The notes under the pieces are model-generated. The model was not told where the DNA came from. It worked only from the letters and a program-made list of their open reading frames with translations, and did no database searches. Position numbers and translations under genes: made by a program. From assembly GCA_026225945.1 (NCBI GenBank), contig JAMJFZ010001258.1, positions 13,561,001 to 13,625,000 of the forward strand: a stretch of 64,000 nt of DNA, in the 5' to 3' direction. Positions 43,240 through 54,872 of this stretch are shown in pieces. The DNA comes from Cricetomys ansorgei (taxonomy: Eukaryota > Chordata > Mammalia > Rodentia > Nesomyidae). The first letter of the stretch is position 1, and the number at the start of each line of letters is the position of its first letter.

Positions 43240-43540
43240 TCAATCTAGACCCCTCTGACACCAGACACTTATTAGAAAATTAATGATTCTTCACAAGTCT
43301 TTCCAAAAATTAAAAAGAAACACTTCTCAATTCACTAGATGATGCCAATACTAACTATCCTCATGCCAAGACCAGACAAAAGATTTTAAGAAAATGGAAA
43401 AAAGGAGACCATAAACCAATATCATTTACATATCAAAAAAAGTCCCAACAAAATACTAGCAACATATAAAAGAGGTTATATACAAAGACCATGTGGAATT
43501 TATCCCAGAAATCCAAGCTTGATTAATTTAAAAATCAATA
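43240..43540 (+). mobile_element. L1M-type LINE fragment, ORF2 (reverse transcriptase region)
   Basis: Old L1 ORF2 sequence with many stops. TCCCAACAAAATACTAGCAA and GGAATTTATCCCAGAAATCC match the conserved L1 reverse transcriptase stretch between the NKILAN and VGFIPG motifs. It is non-functional. Confidence 0.8.
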
Positions 43541-43544
43541 TAAC

Positions 43545-43775
43545 AGGGCTGAGGAGGTAGGTCATTTGGGAGAGTGTGTGCCTTGCGCGCCTGAGGCCCT
43601 GGGTTTGATCCTCAGCACCGACCAGGTGTGGCGTTAGACATCTGTAATCCCAGCACAAGGGAAGCGAAGGCGAAAAAACAGAAATTCAAGGGGGTGAAAT
43701 GGCTCAGAACCCACAGTGGAAGGAGAGACCTGACCCCTCTGACCTCCACGTATGTGCCATGGCGCATGCAGGTGT
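43545..43775 (+). repeat. ID/B4-type SINE plus B2-like fragment inserted in L1
   Basis: GGGTTTGATCCTCAGCACCG is ID-like, followed by ATCTGTAATCCCAGCACAAG. From 43690 a B2-like end GTGAAATGGCTCAGAACCC to CCTCTGACCTCCACG leads into a CA tract. Confidence 0.65.
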
Positions 43776-43776
43776 G

Positions 43777-43807
<31 letters not shown>

Positions 43808-43848
43808 ACACACACACAGAGACACACACACACACACACACACACGCA
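43773..43848. repeat. (CA)n microsatellite
   Basis: CA units broken by two GAGACA interruptions. Confidence 0.95.
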
Positions 43849-43949
43849 CAACACATTATGTACAAAATAATAAAAACTGAAAGAAGGAAAGAAGAATCAG
43901 TCACATAGTGAGTCTGATTCGAGCTTGGGCTACACAGGATTCTGTCTTA

Positions 43950-44750
43950 TAGGAATAGAATAAAGATTAACAAAACGAAAAACAGGACAAAACAACACTG
44001 TTGTCTCCGAGATATGGGAAAATATTTCATAAAATCCAATACCTTTTCATGAGTAAACAAAGCAAAACACTGCAACTAGGAATAAACGGAGCTTTCTCAT
44101 TCTGATAAAGGACATCTAAAACCACAGCTGACCCTGTACTCAACGGTAACTGGATGACTCACTTTCCTCTTCCATCAGAAGCAAGACAGATGTCTATTCC
44201 CAGCCTTCTATTCACTATTGCAGTAGAGGCTCCCCGTAAGAAGACTGGACACAGAAAGAGATAAAACTCCCCAGACTCGAAAGGAAGACGTAAACTGCCT
44301 CCGTTCACAGGTGACATGGGCTTGCAAGGGAGCATCTTAGGCATGCACTGAAAACTATTGGAACTACTACATTTATAAAGGTTGCAGGGTGCACAAGCAA
44401 TGTGCAAAATCATTTTTTCTAGGGACTAGGAATAAACAAACTGAAAATGAAAAGACTAAATTTAATAAAAACAGTTTCTTACAATAGCATCGAAAAGAAT
44501 ACTACTTGGAATATATTAAGAGGAGAATAGGAACGTGAACTCTGAAAACTTCAAACACCGTTGAAGGGAGCCACACGAGTGAAAGGCCATCAGAAGACAA
44601 CACTGCTGAGAGCAGCGGTCCCCAAACTATCTACAGTCGGGGCGACCTCTCTGAGAACGTCAGATGTCTTTCTGTGAGAGATGCAACATTCTGATAAAAC
44701 TCATATGGAAATTCAAGAGATCACGAATAGCCAAAACCAAATTTTGAAAC
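43950..44750 (+). mobile_element. L1M-type LINE fragment, ORF2 continued
   Basis: It continues the L1 above after the SINE insertion. CATAAAATCCAATACCTTTT, CTGATAAAGGACATCTAAAA, GTTCACAGGTGACATGGGCT (the FADDM catalytic region, degenerate), CAATAGCATCGAAAAGAATA and CATATGGAAATTCAAGAGAT occur in the L1 ORF2 order. Stops and indels are frequent. Confidence 0.85.
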
Positions 44751-44769
44751 AAAATCAGGTGGGTGTCGT

Positions 44770-45010
44770 CTCTCACGCCTGTTACATACATTCAAACACA
44801 GAGGGCTGGGAGTTGACTAGCCTGAGCTACGTAGTAAAACTGTCTCAAAAACCAAGGGCTAGCTGGGTGTGTGGTGGTGCACACCTTTAGTCCCAGCACT
44901 TGGGAGGCAAAGGCATGTGGATCTCTAGTTTAAGGCTAACCTGGTCTACACAGTGACATCCAGGCCAGCCAGGGAAAAATAGTGGAACCCTGTCTAAAAG
45001 AAAAGAAAAT
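44770..45010 (+). repeat. SINE remnant followed by a B1 SINE
   Basis: 44770-44860 is a degenerate B1/B4 body. The B1 at 44868-45010 reads GGTGGTGCACACCTTTAGTC, CCCAGCACTTGGGAGGC and GGAACCCTGTCTAAAAG. Confidence 0.8.
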
Positions 45011-45114
45011 AAATAAGCCAATTATGCTAATTTTAATTATAAAAAACAAAACAAAAACAAGAAAAGCAAAGAAACAAAACCCAAGGACTGGGATAAAGCT
45101 CGGGGATGGAGCAC

Positions 45115-45310
45115 TTGGGTGTGGAGAGATGGCTCAGCAGTTAGAGCTCTCTTGCAGGGGGTGGAGTTTTGGTTCCCAGCACCCACATGGCGGCTCACAA
45201 CCATCCATAATTCCAGTTCCAGGGGACCCGAAGCACCAGGAATGCATGTGGTACATACACAGACATAGATGCAGGCAAAGCACTCACACATAAGGTAAAA
45301 ACAAGACAAA
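45115..45310 (+). repeat. B2 SINE
   Basis: GAGAGATGGCTCAGCAGTTA, CAGCACCCACATGGCGGCTC and CCATAATTCCAGTTCCAGGG. Confidence 0.92.
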
Positions 45311-45389
45311 AACAAAGTATTTTCCAAGTATAAACAAGTTCTGAGCTCAACCCCAGGGCCTGAAAACCAATCAATAAATAGTAAGAAAA

Positions 45390-45570
45390 GAAGCCAGGCG
45401 ATGGTGGTATGGATTTTTAATCCCAGCATGGGAGTCAGAGGCAGACGGATCTCTGTAAGTTCGAGGCAAGCCTGGTCTACAGAGTGACAGCCAGAGTTAC
45501 AACAGAGAAACCCCCCCCCAAAAAAAAAGAAAAGAAAAGAGAGAGAGAGAGAAAGAGAGAGAACACAGCT
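45390..45570 (+). repeat. B1 SINE with C/A and GA tail
   Basis: AAGCCAGGCGATGGTGGTAT, GTTCGAGGCAAGCCTGGTCT and AGAGTTACAACAGAGAAACC, then CCCCCCCC, A-rich and GA-rich sequence. Confidence 0.9.
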
Positions 45571-45864
45571 GAAAGACTTAATCTCCAGTTTTATTGTTTT
45601 GTTGTCTATCTTTGAAGGGCCTGAACACACACCAGGTTAGTTCTCTCCCAGTGAGCTGTGCCTCAGCTTGCCACAGAGCTACAGCAGGCAGTGAGTGCAG
45701 TCCTGGCACAAGGAGAGGTGTCTAATCAGTGCCACACAACTGGAGTGCAGAAATAAAACTGCACACTTACGCCATTAATTCTGACAATGGTGCCAAGGCA
45801 ACTCAAGTGGGGGGGGGTTCAGCAAATGGTGCCGAAACAACAGGCTATCCAGATTGAAAGGACT

Positions 45865-46640
45865 CAGATTGGATCTCTTCCTTATACCATAAACAATAAT
45901 TCACTCAGAATGGACCACAGACCTAACCATGATAGTTAAAACTGCAAAACACTTAGAAGGAAACAAGGAAGTGTCAGATCAGGCGATGGTTTCCTGGATG
46001 CAATGCCAAGAGCTCAAGCAACAATGGATAGACAGATTGATCTTCATCAAAATTAAAGCCATTTTGTGCTGTAGACATCACCATCAAGAAAGAAAAAAGA
46101 AATGCAAATCAAAACCACGCCCACTTTACACCCATTAGAATGGTAATTATAAACACCAACAAGAACAAACCCAGAAAATAACAAGCACTGGTGTCTGATG
46201 TGGAGAAATTAGAGCCCTTGGACCCTACTGGTGGCGATGGCAAACGGTACAGCTGCTGTGGAAACAGTGTGGCAGGTCCTCAAAACTAAAAATCAGAAGT
46301 ATCATATGCTCCAGCAAATTCCATTTGGGGTGCACACTCAAAAGAACCAAAAGCCGGGACTTGACAGACTGTGCCAATGTTCACAGCAGCGCTGTGCACG
46401 CTAGCAAAGGGGAAGTCTGTAAACTAACGAGCTAGCAAACGTGTAATTTATATAAAATGGAATACCACCTAGCCTTAAAAGGATGGACATTCTAACCTAT
46501 GCTACAACATGGAGGAACCCTGAAGACATTAAGTGAAACCCGACAGAGAAAGAGAAATGACTCATGACCCCACGGGCATGCGCTGTCCACCCGAGTAGCC
46601 ATGTCTACAGAAGCTGTGTGGAATGACAAGTGAGGGACTG
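45865..46640 (+). mobile_element. L1M-type LINE 3' end (ORF2 terminus and 3' UTR)
   Basis: ACTCAGAATGGACCACAGAC, ACTTAGAAGGAAACAAGG, CTTCATCAAAATTAAAGCCA, AAATGCAAATCAAAACCACG, ACCCATTAGAATGGTAATTA and GGAATACCACCTAGCCTTAA are L1M 3' landmarks in the proper order. Near 46090 the consensus section between the 'caagaaag' and 'aaatgcaaatc' landmarks is missing. Confidence 0.85.
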
Positions 46641-46784
46641 GTTTAATGGTCTAAAGTTCATTTTGGGGGATGAGAGGACTCGAGATGAGTGGTGGGAATG
46701 GCTTACAGCACTGTGGAGAGGCTTAACACTACTCAGCTGTTTTAAGATGGAAATTTTCATGTTAGTTATATTCAAACACAATTT

Positions 46785-47100
46785 TTAAAAAAGACAACCT
46801 ACAGAATGGAGAAATACTGTCAAGCCAAAACCTTGTAAGCACTCATAAGATACAAAGCATATCGTTTCTAAAATATATAAAGAGCGCTTACAACTCAATA
46901 AGAGACAAATAATTCAATTAAAATTGGGCAAAAGATCTGAACAAATGTCTCTTCAAAGAAGAGACATGAACAGCCAATCAGCACATAAGAGACTCAACAG
47001 ATTTAAAGGGGAAATTAAAGTCCAAACCGCAAGGAGCTACCACTGCTTTATACCCACTAAAATGGCTGGGTATTTAAAAGACAGCAGAGGCAGAACAGTA
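46785..47100 (+). mobile_element. Second L1M-type fragment in the same orientation
   Basis: AAGACAACCTACAGAATGGA, TCAATAAGAGACAAATAAT, AAATTGGGCAAAAGATCTG and TACCCACTAAAATGGCTGGG correspond to the L1 section missing from the copy just upstream. Confidence 0.8.
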
Positions 47101-47109
47101 AGAATGTGG

Positions 47110-47305
47110 TCAAACTGGGGCTGGGATGACTCAGAGTGCCTGCTACACAAGCATGGAGAGATCTCTCTCAGAAGCCGGGCGTGGCGGCTGATGCCTGTAA
47201 TCACAGCACTGGGGGGACAGAGGCGGGAATCCCAGTGCCTGCTGACCAGCCAAATCAAGCTAAAATGGTGAGCTCCGGGTTCAGTGAGAGACCCTGTCTC
47301 AAAAC
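47110..47305 (+). repeat. ID fragment and B3/B4-type SINE
   Basis: AAGCCGGGCGTGGCGGCTGA, GGTGAGCTCCGGGTTCAGTG and AGACCCTGTCTCAAAAC. Confidence 0.75.
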
Positions 47306-47309
47306 ACAA

Positions 47310-47515
47310 GGAATGGCTAGAGAGATGGCTCAGCGCTTAAGAGCACTTGCTGTTCTTGCGGAGGACCCAGGTTCAGTTCCCACACAAACTGGGAAGCCTG
47401 AGGACCTAAGTTCGATCCCCAGGACCCACATGGTAGAAGGGAAGAACTGATTCTGCAGTAGCCCTCTGGACACATGCACTGTGGCACATGTACACACACA
47501 CACACACGTGTGTAA
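47310..47515 (+). repeat. Composite B2-B3 SINE
   Basis: It starts as B2 (AGAGATGGCTCAGCGCTTAA, GCGGAGGACCCAGGTTCAG). At about 47395 it turns into B3 (GCCTGAGGACCTAAGTTCGA, CCCACATGGTAGAAGGG), ending in CA units. Confidence 0.75.
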
Positions 47516-47959
47516 CTAAACACCACACTAAGTGAAAACACCTAGTCACAGATCGTGTATTTGCTATCTGATTCTACTGCCATAGGGCACTTGGATAGCT
47601 GGAATGGCTGAGCAAATGGAGATTGCCCAGAAAAAGTTCTGCGTGTATCTTCTTTGGGAGGTGTTGAAAACATTCTGGGATACGGGGGGAGGGGGGAGGT
47701 AGAAGAGACCAAGCCTCTGTCACATCTCCCAGGCTCAGGCCAGCCAGGCAGAGACCTGGCTCCTACTGACAGTGAACAGTATCTTATTACCCACAGTGGA
47801 GAAAGGGTCCTTGGGACTGCCAATCATGTGGCCTGTTAGGGAGGATGAGCACTCCCCAACTCTCACCATCAAGAGCTCTGCCTCAGCTGCGCCCTGTTCT
47901 GTTATTTATCTATATTTTCCCATGACACTAACATATTTTTTACCCAAACAAACTTTTTT

Positions 47960-48245
47960 AAAGTTTTTTTTTTTTTTAAATTTGAAGTGTTTGCCTGCAT
48001 GCATATGCATGCACCATGTGTATGCTGTGCCCTAAGAGACCGGAAGAGGATGCTGGATGCCCTGGGACTGGGGTACAGATGGTTGCGAGTCTCTGCAAGA
48101 GCCGCCAGTGCTGTAACAGCTGAGCCAGTGCTCCAGCCCCTAAACAGACTTAATTTTGCTCAAACTTCCTTTTTATTCAGTGTTGGGACAGAACCCAGGA
48201 CTTACACATTAGACATGTATGCTACTGCCAAACATTCCCGTGCCA
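47960..48245 (-). repeat. B2 SINE followed by an ID SINE
   Basis: Poly(T) then TGTTTGCCTGCATGCATATG and CAGCTGAGCCAGTGCTCCAG (B2). TTGGGACAGAACCCAGGACT to ATGCTACTGCC is ID-like. Confidence 0.75.
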
Positions 48246-48509
48246 AAAAATGTATTAAAAAACAAACAAACTAAACTTTGTATCATCACACTAAATGAGG
48301 AAAGCAAACTGAAAATCAGTGTTGCTTACCATTAAGTAAAACCTGACAGCTTTAAGACAGTACAATGAAAATAACTCACGTTCTATTGTTGCCACATGAT
48401 TGAAAAATGGACACGAACATGGCTCACCATGCTGTAGAGGATTAAAGGGTCATACTAAACTAAGACAAAGTCAACAGGACTGAAGGACTCGGAAGGGAAG
48501 GAAATCTTC

Positions 48510-48650
48510 ACTATGTGTTTCTGTCCCTGGCACAGTGGTGAACTTTGGAGTTTGAAGCCTCTGCCCCTTACTAGTTGTAACCTTAGGCAAACCACTCAGT
48601 CACAGTGTCTCAGCTTGTTTCCTGGTCTGTACTTAGCATGCCACTGCCAT
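48510..48650 (+). repeat. MIR-type SINE
   Basis: CCTTACTAGTTGTAACCTTA, GGCAAACCACTCAGTCACAG and GCTTGTTTCCTGGTCTGTAC follow the MIR core. Confidence 0.75.
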
Positions 48651-48750
48651 GTGCCATTATTTCTATGCTGGAATACCACAGATATTCTCTACCAACATGT
48701 AGTTGCCCAAAAAACAGGACAGCCACTGAGCCTGTAGTAATAGCAAGAGC

Positions 48751-48764
48751 CCAGTAGGTGGCGC
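48751..48764 (+). promoter_or_regulatory. CTCF-like motif
   Basis: CCAGTAGGTGGCGC fits every position of the CCASYAGRKGGCRS core as I remember it. It lies in unique intron sequence 100 bp after a MIR. Binding is not shown. Confidence 0.45.
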
Positions 48765-49806
48765 CATTGTTCCTGATTTATGAAACAGATGGCCGGACCC
48801 TGCGGACTTGTCCTGCTGCTCAGATGTCTTGCTTAAACCACCACAAACCAAGCAAGGATTTAGGCTGGACCCAGGGAAAAGGTTGGACAGGTTTAAAGCT
48901 GTGACCTTTTATTAACCATTATTGACACTGATTTAAAAATAAATAGTTGCAAATTCAGACTTTAAATAAGAATGATCAAATAGCACTTTGTTCAGGCTTA
49001 ATTTGGGAAGGAGCTTCATTTGGGAGTAATTAGGAAGTAACAAGGAGACCCTGAAGCAAAAGGGTCAGGCCATGTTGCTGCTCTAGGGTCAATACACTCC
49101 ACCCGAGCATGTGTGTGGTCAAGACTGCAGAAGGTATTACTGAATTAAGAGGAGTCAAGCAAGCCTAACTTTGCACATAAATGTTTAGAGAGTTTGACAC
49201 ACTAACAGAACCTTCCAGCAACCAGCAGGATCTGCAGTGGCCAAAAAACAGTCTTTTCTAACAATGAAAGAGCCTTGGTCACAGTTTTCAAGCTAGGGAC
49301 AAAGCCACAAAGGGCTCATTCTCGAGTCCAGCCTGGTCTTTATGCCCTGGACGGTTGGCCCTATTCTGTGGGCAGCCACCACAGGTCTCAACACTAGGCC
49401 TCAGAGCGGCCCCAGGAAGCCCTGACCCTTCAGAAGGGTTTTCAAATGCTAATAAAGCCGTGGTTGGAGGCCCAGCTGTCCAGCTAGGGGTTAGAGGGGC
49501 TCATTCCTTTTCTGGTTCCCTAAGTCTCCTTACCAAGAGAGACTGGAAATCCCTGGGTCAGGAGGCCTGTTCTGTAAAAGGCCACTCCTAGTGGGGGCTG
49601 GGAGTGGCTTTCCATCCCTTCCTTCCTGTGAGCCCTCAGGGTACATGAAAGACCCATCAGCCAGCAGTGCTCAGCCCTCCCAGCATGCTGTGCATTCAAG
49701 GTAGCAGAGCCCAAAGGAGGTTATAGTTAGTGCCATGGCCCGTGTGAAAGGACCCATGGATCCATACACATTGCTCAGTAACAACTCCCTGGTAAAACTC
49801 TGAGAG

Positions 49807-50135
49807 CGTGTGTGTTTATATCTGTGTGAATGTATGGTTGTATATGTGTGTGTGTGTATATATGTATGTTTGTGTATGTATTTGTGTATGTTTGTGTGTT
49901 TCTGTGTATATATATGTGTGTGTGTTTGTGTATATATGTTTGTATGTGTGTGTGTTTGTGTATATGTGTGTTTGTGTGTATGTATTGTATGTGTGTGTGT
50001 TTCTGTGTATATATATGTATGTGTTTGTGTATATGTGTGTGTGTATATATGTTTGTGTATATGTTTGTGTATGTTTGTGTATATGTGTGTTTGTGTGTAT
50101 GCATGGTTGTATGTAAGTGTGTGTGCATGTGTACA
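49807..50135. repeat. TG-rich compound repeat (TGTGTT / TGTATA units)
   Basis: About 330 bp of TG units alternating with TTTGTGTATA and ATATATGT variants. Open frames inside are repeat artefacts. Confidence 0.97.
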
Positions 50136-50869
50136 TGCTTTCCAGCCTCCTGTAGAATGGGTGTGGAGCCTCTCATGGGTGCCTTATATTGGCCCCCACC
50201 CCCCAGCTCCCCAGTGTTCAGCTTTAGTCACAGTGGTCTGAAGCCTGACTGGCCCGGATATAACAAATTAGCAAAGTCTAGGGAAATGGGCTGCAGGAAA
50301 CAGCTATTGTTTGAGAAATAATTAGCTCTGCCTTTGAAACACTGAAAGAAGTGAATACATTCTCCAAGGGCTCCTGATTCATCCCAACCATAGGGATGAT
50401 GGTCTGGCTGCCTCAGCCCATGTAAAAGCACAGTCCCACCGGTCTGTGTGAGAAGTAAAGCCGCACCCCACGCAGCCCTCAGAACCGAGGTGCTTAGCGT
50501 GTGGAAAGGGAGATGGTGTTCCTCTTGGGGGCTGTGTGGCTGAAGCAAATGCTCCTTTCTCCAGGGACTGTTCTGAGCAGGGAGGATGATCACAGGCTTT
50601 CTAGGACAGTAACAAAGTAAGATACAGTAGGAGGACCAACAAGCCTGATGAACCTACATGGTAGAAGAAAAAGAACACACACACGCAAGCACACACTAAG
50701 TGAAAAGAAAGCAGCTGAACTGTGCCAGGCATCAAGTCCTGGGTGCTTTAGAGGAGGAAAATGGAGGGAGGCCCGAGATGGACTGAAGACTCAAGCCTGG
50801 CAATTTTGAGGTCCAGCTCCTCATTGTACAGCAATCACAGTCTCTCAAGAGGTCTCATCTTTTCTTATT

Positions 50870-50957
50870 TGTTCCTACAGCGCCGTGCAGGGAACCGAAC
50901 CCAGGGCCTTAGACACGTCAGCCGAGCACCATGCCACAGAGCTGTACTTCAGCTCAT
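50870..50957 (-). repeat. ID SINE
   Basis: GGAACCGAACCCAGGGCCTT and GAGCACCATGCCACAGAGCT. Confidence 0.7.
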
Positions 50958-52484
50958 CTTTCTTTTGCTTTGGTGTTCACAAATCACAGTGGCAATCCAT
51001 GCCAGTCCTAAGGACTCACTGATGGACTCTAGCCAGACATGATCCCAGACTGCTGAGTGGGGACGGGCCAGTTAGGATAAGTTCTATCTATCGAAGTGCC
51101 AGGATGAAGCCAAAACACATGGAGGGAACCTGGAAACAGCCAACTCCATCCTTCCATGGCCCAAGCTGCCACTGTGGCTGTTGGGGACGGCTCAATGGAG
51201 CTGGATCCAGAGAAGGTCTCCTTTGAAACCAGAAGAGAGCTCGCCACATGAGCTGCAGTCCACTTAGGGACAGACATACAGGTTGGGGCAAGCATCACAA
51301 CTCCCCAGAGGCTGCTGAATCAACCAGGCCTGGCAGACGCAGTGCAGCAGACTAAAGCTCAAAGCCAATCCCCTTGTCTTTGCAGCCCAAATGTTCCTGA
51401 TTGGGCCTCCTGACTGCTCCCACTGCATCTCTCCATAGGACCATCCCATTCTTGACAGCTCAGCAGGGGCGTTTTCCCCATTCTAAGCCATGCTGGGAGA
51501 GAAGTAGAATGCATATACCTAGTTTCCTGCCAGAAATAAAGCACCTACTAAGCTTTAAGAGGTCACAGACTGTATTTCTGCAGCCCTTAACACATCCAAA
51601 CAGTGCTAACCCCATTTGGGGAAGCGGCTGACACAGCACTGATAATGAGGGCACCACACTGTGGTCCAGTGTCCTAAGACCCCCTCCTAGAGCGAGCCTC
51701 CACCTCCACCTCCACCTGATAGCACTTACCATCAAAAGAGGACAGCAGGCTGTCTTCCTGCTGAGGAGGATCAGTCTTACCCTTTCCCTGGGGGGATCAA
51801 GTACAGCTGTAAGGGAGCACTTCAACATGAGCCTGCCTGCCTCTGCCACCCCCCATCCCCCAGCGACAGCCAAGAGCTCCGTCCTTCAGCAAGGCTCACG
51901 TCAGAAACCAAGACAGCAGCTGAATGTGATGATGTGCACACATCACACAGGAGAAAATCAGAGTATGTTCTGGGTAATTAAGCCCCCCTTTAACACCTGA
52001 CCCTCTTCCCCAGGGAGAGAAAAAGATGTGACGCTCCAAAGCTCTGAAGCTTGGATACAAACATGCATCCCCACTTTTCTGCACATGTGCACACAGCAGC
52101 CTGCTCAGGGCTCCCAAACACACTCCACCAGAGAAGGGCTAAGGCAGAGCCATGCTTTAAGAAATAAGAACAAAACGAGCAAACGGTGTGTGCATGTTTT
52201 CCTGTATGTGTGGTCAGTGGGCGTTTTTTATAGTTAAAAGGCCAAGTCCTTCATAGCTGAGCTGCTGCAGGTGGGAGCCAGTTGTAAAGTTCTTCCAACT
52301 TGGTCAAGTAGTAGAAGAAAAGAATTTCTTCCCCCAACTGCACTGGACCTTCTTTTGAAAATTCTGAAACTTGAAAGTTCATGTGAGTGTGGTTCCCAAC
52401 TAGTTCTCCCTGATATTATTTGGCTAGATGTGGTTGCAAGACCCTAGAGGAGAAATGAATACACATATCATGTGATCAAGAGGG

Positions 52485-52595
52485 GTGGAGATGAAGAAGG
52501 GGTGTGAGCCTCTAACCCCAGCACCCAGGAGACAGATGCAGGAGGACTGAAATTTTTAAGACCCTTTTTCAAAAACAAAAGAAAAGAAAAGCAAG
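52485..52595 (+). repeat. B1/B4-type remnant
   Basis: GTGAGCCTCTAACCCCAGCA, GATGCAGGAGGACTGAAAT and an A-rich end. Confidence 0.5.
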
Positions 52596-52724
52596 AAAAA
52601 ATATACAGGGTATTCCTTCAAGGTTTTGCCTGGCATCAAACGGAGTTGGAAAAGACTAGAAATCTAAGCAAAGGAGACATAGAGCTGTTCCCCTAGGAAT
52701 TTTTTCAAACACCTTTCACTCGAT

Positions 52725-52862
52725 CAAAGCATGGCGATGCATATTTTAATCCAGGCGGTAGAGCTCTTGAGTTCGAGACCAGCCTGCTCTATATAATGAG
52801 TTCCAGTCCGGTCAAGATTACACAGTGAGACCCTGTCTCCAAAAACCAAAACAAAACAAAAA
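52725..52862 (+). repeat. B1 SINE
   Basis: GCATATTTTAATCCAGGCGG, TTCGAGACCAGCCTGCTCTA, GAGACCCTGTCTCCAAAAAC. The CAGCACTT box is partly deleted. Confidence 0.8.
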
Positions 52863-53192
52863 CCTCTCACTCTCCAGCTTCCTTCCTCTTCCTCGAAGCC
52901 ATAATCACATAGAGAGAGATTGACTATACAGAAAATTCCTTTCATAGTCAAAGAAGCTCAGCACACTGGAATTATGGATCACAGCAAGAGAGGCCTGTGC
53001 CCAAAGGCAGTCTCCAGGGCCAGCAGAGACAGACTGTGGGCCCCTGACCACCCCATGGGCCATGCAGGACATCTCATTCTCCCCTCTGCTGACAGAGTTC
53101 ACAGATTCCACTAGCCACAGCCCATGGCTAATCCTAGTAAAACCCCACTGATTTCATCCACCAGATGTTTTGCCTGCCCATTAAAAATACAA

Positions 53193-53395
53193 GCCTTAGC
53201 ACTGGAGAGATGGCTCAGTGGTTAAAAGCACCTGGCTACTCCTCCACAGGACCTGGGTTCAATTCCTAGCACTCATATCTGGAGGTTTTCATCTGTCTAT
53301 AACTCCAGCTCTAGGAGGGCCTAGAGGCCTATGGTCTCTGGGGTCACCCCCACTCACATGCACACTCCCCTCCCATACAAAACTAAAAATAAGGT
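53193..53395 (+). repeat. B2 SINE
   Basis: CACTGGAGAGATGGCTCAGT, GACCTGGGTTCAATTCCTAG and CTATAACTCCAGCTCTAGGA. Confidence 0.92.
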
Positions 53396-53397
53396 CA

Positions 53398-53447
53398 AAA
53401 GAAAGGAAGGAAGGAAGAAAGAGAAAAAGAAAGAAAAAAAGAAGAAA
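53398..53447. repeat. (GAAA)/(GGAA) purine tract
   Basis: AAAGAAAGGAAGGAAGGAAG then AAAGAGAAAAAGAAAG. Confidence 0.9.
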
Positions 53448-53454
53448 GCTGGGT

Positions 53455-53605
53455 TAGGCTGGGTGTGGTGGCACACATTTGTAACTCCAGCACTTAGAAG
53501 GCTGAAACAGGAGGATCGCACGTTCAGAGTCATCCTGGGATACATAGAATTTCAGATCAGCTTTGACTGCACAGAGACCATGTCAAAACAAATCAAGAAA
53601 ACCCA
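53455..53605 (+). repeat. B1/B4-type SINE
   Basis: GGCTGGGTGTGGTGGCACAC, TTTGTAACTCCAGCACTTAG and GAAACAGGAGGATCGC. Confidence 0.8.
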
Positions 53606-53849
53606 AAAAATCAAATGCCGTGTGTCAGTCAGTACCCAAATCAGCCAAGTCCATACACAACTTGCCAAAACTTAACCAGGGCTGTTTCTGAGCTGGTGAA
53701 TTCACTTACTGCCTCCTGAGATCTATCCACATTAGGAAATGTTTCCAGGCCCTGGTGAGTAGCTAATAATTTTCTAGTTAAATCCCATTAATGGGAGTGG
53801 GGGGGTACAAAGGAAAAGGTAAATCCTTTGCCATATGGCAAGACTGAAA

Positions 53850-53960
53850 ATATTTTCAAGCACCTGCTGTGGGTCAGAACTCAGCACTCTGCCAGCCCTT
53901 CCTTTAAATAGGAATGCCCTCTTCACCCACTGCACAGCTCAGAGAGGCCATGTCCGTCTG
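53850..53960 (-). repeat. MIR-type SINE remnant
   Basis: AGCACCTGCTGTGGGTCAGA and the following CACAGCTCAGAGAGGCCATG. Confidence 0.45.
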
Positions 53961-54702
53961 AAGCAGCCCTTGTCTGGATCCACTCTAATTTGCCAACATG
54001 CTATATAGACAGTGGCACCTAGGAGGGGTCGCTGGGTCAGAGTTGGCACGCAAAGATGTGTGGGTAAAGACCAGATCCTAGCTGTCTGCTGCTGTTCCAG
54101 GTACTCTCAGATAACAGAAAGAGGAAAGATAAGCAATTCTACGTGACCTGACTGTGGGAAGAGCAGTAATGACTACTAGTGATAATATTTGGGTGCTTGG
54201 CCAGACTCCTTGTCAGGCTGAGGCTGAAGGAGGGAAGCAGGACTTGCCGAGATCCAGTCTGCTTAGCCTTTAGGTCTCCAACCTCGGTGAATCAAGCCAA
54301 CTCTGAAGTCCCAAGACTCAGGAGACTCCTGTGACTTCTGTGGATTTTAAAGGTGACACGGCATCCTCCTTGGTGCCCCGGCTTCTGGCAGGGGAGAGTG
54401 CAGCGGCGGTCTCAGCCGGCATCGCTGAGACTCTGCATTCCTTCTTAACGGGCGGCTGGGCACAGCCACCCAACTGCAAAATGGCAGCCCACAAAACCTG
54501 CCAACACATTTTAGGAATTTGTCCCCAGCTACAGGGACAGAGCTGCAAGATGCATGCACACATTCCTTGTGCACTATTTAAATTGGTATGTGTGTGTGTG
54601 TGTTAGAGATAACCTTTCGAAAGTTCATCAGAGAGAGGTCAGCCATGCTACTTCATGAAAGATGACAGCACACACTGGCTGTCTCAAATACTGCTGTTTT
54701 TG

Positions 54703-54838
54703 TTTGTCTGTCAGGGTCTCTCTGTTGTAACTCTGGCTGTCCTAGAACTCACTCCGTAGACCAGGCTGGCTAACCCTAACCCTGCCTCTGCCTCCCGAGC
54801 GCTGGGATTAAAGGTGTGCACCACCACCGCCCACTGGC
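54703..54838 (-). repeat. B1 SINE carrying telomere-like units
   Basis: GTCAGGGTCTCTCTGTTGTA and GAGCGCTGGGATTAAAGGTG frame a reverse B1. Where CCTCGAACTC...ATCCGCCTG should be, it reads GGCTAACCCTAACCCTGCC, two CCCTAA-type units. Confidence 0.9.
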
Positions 54839-54872
54839 CCAGCTACTGTTACTGTTTTTACTAACTCCAAAG

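Noticed and set aside
45929..46138. 69-codon frame that looks protein-like
   Set aside because: It is part of an old L1 ORF2 3' end with stops and deletions, and has no host function.
49808..50321. Cys/Val/Tyr-rich and Thr/His-rich open frames
   Set aside because: Same reason: a TG/TATG compound repeat.
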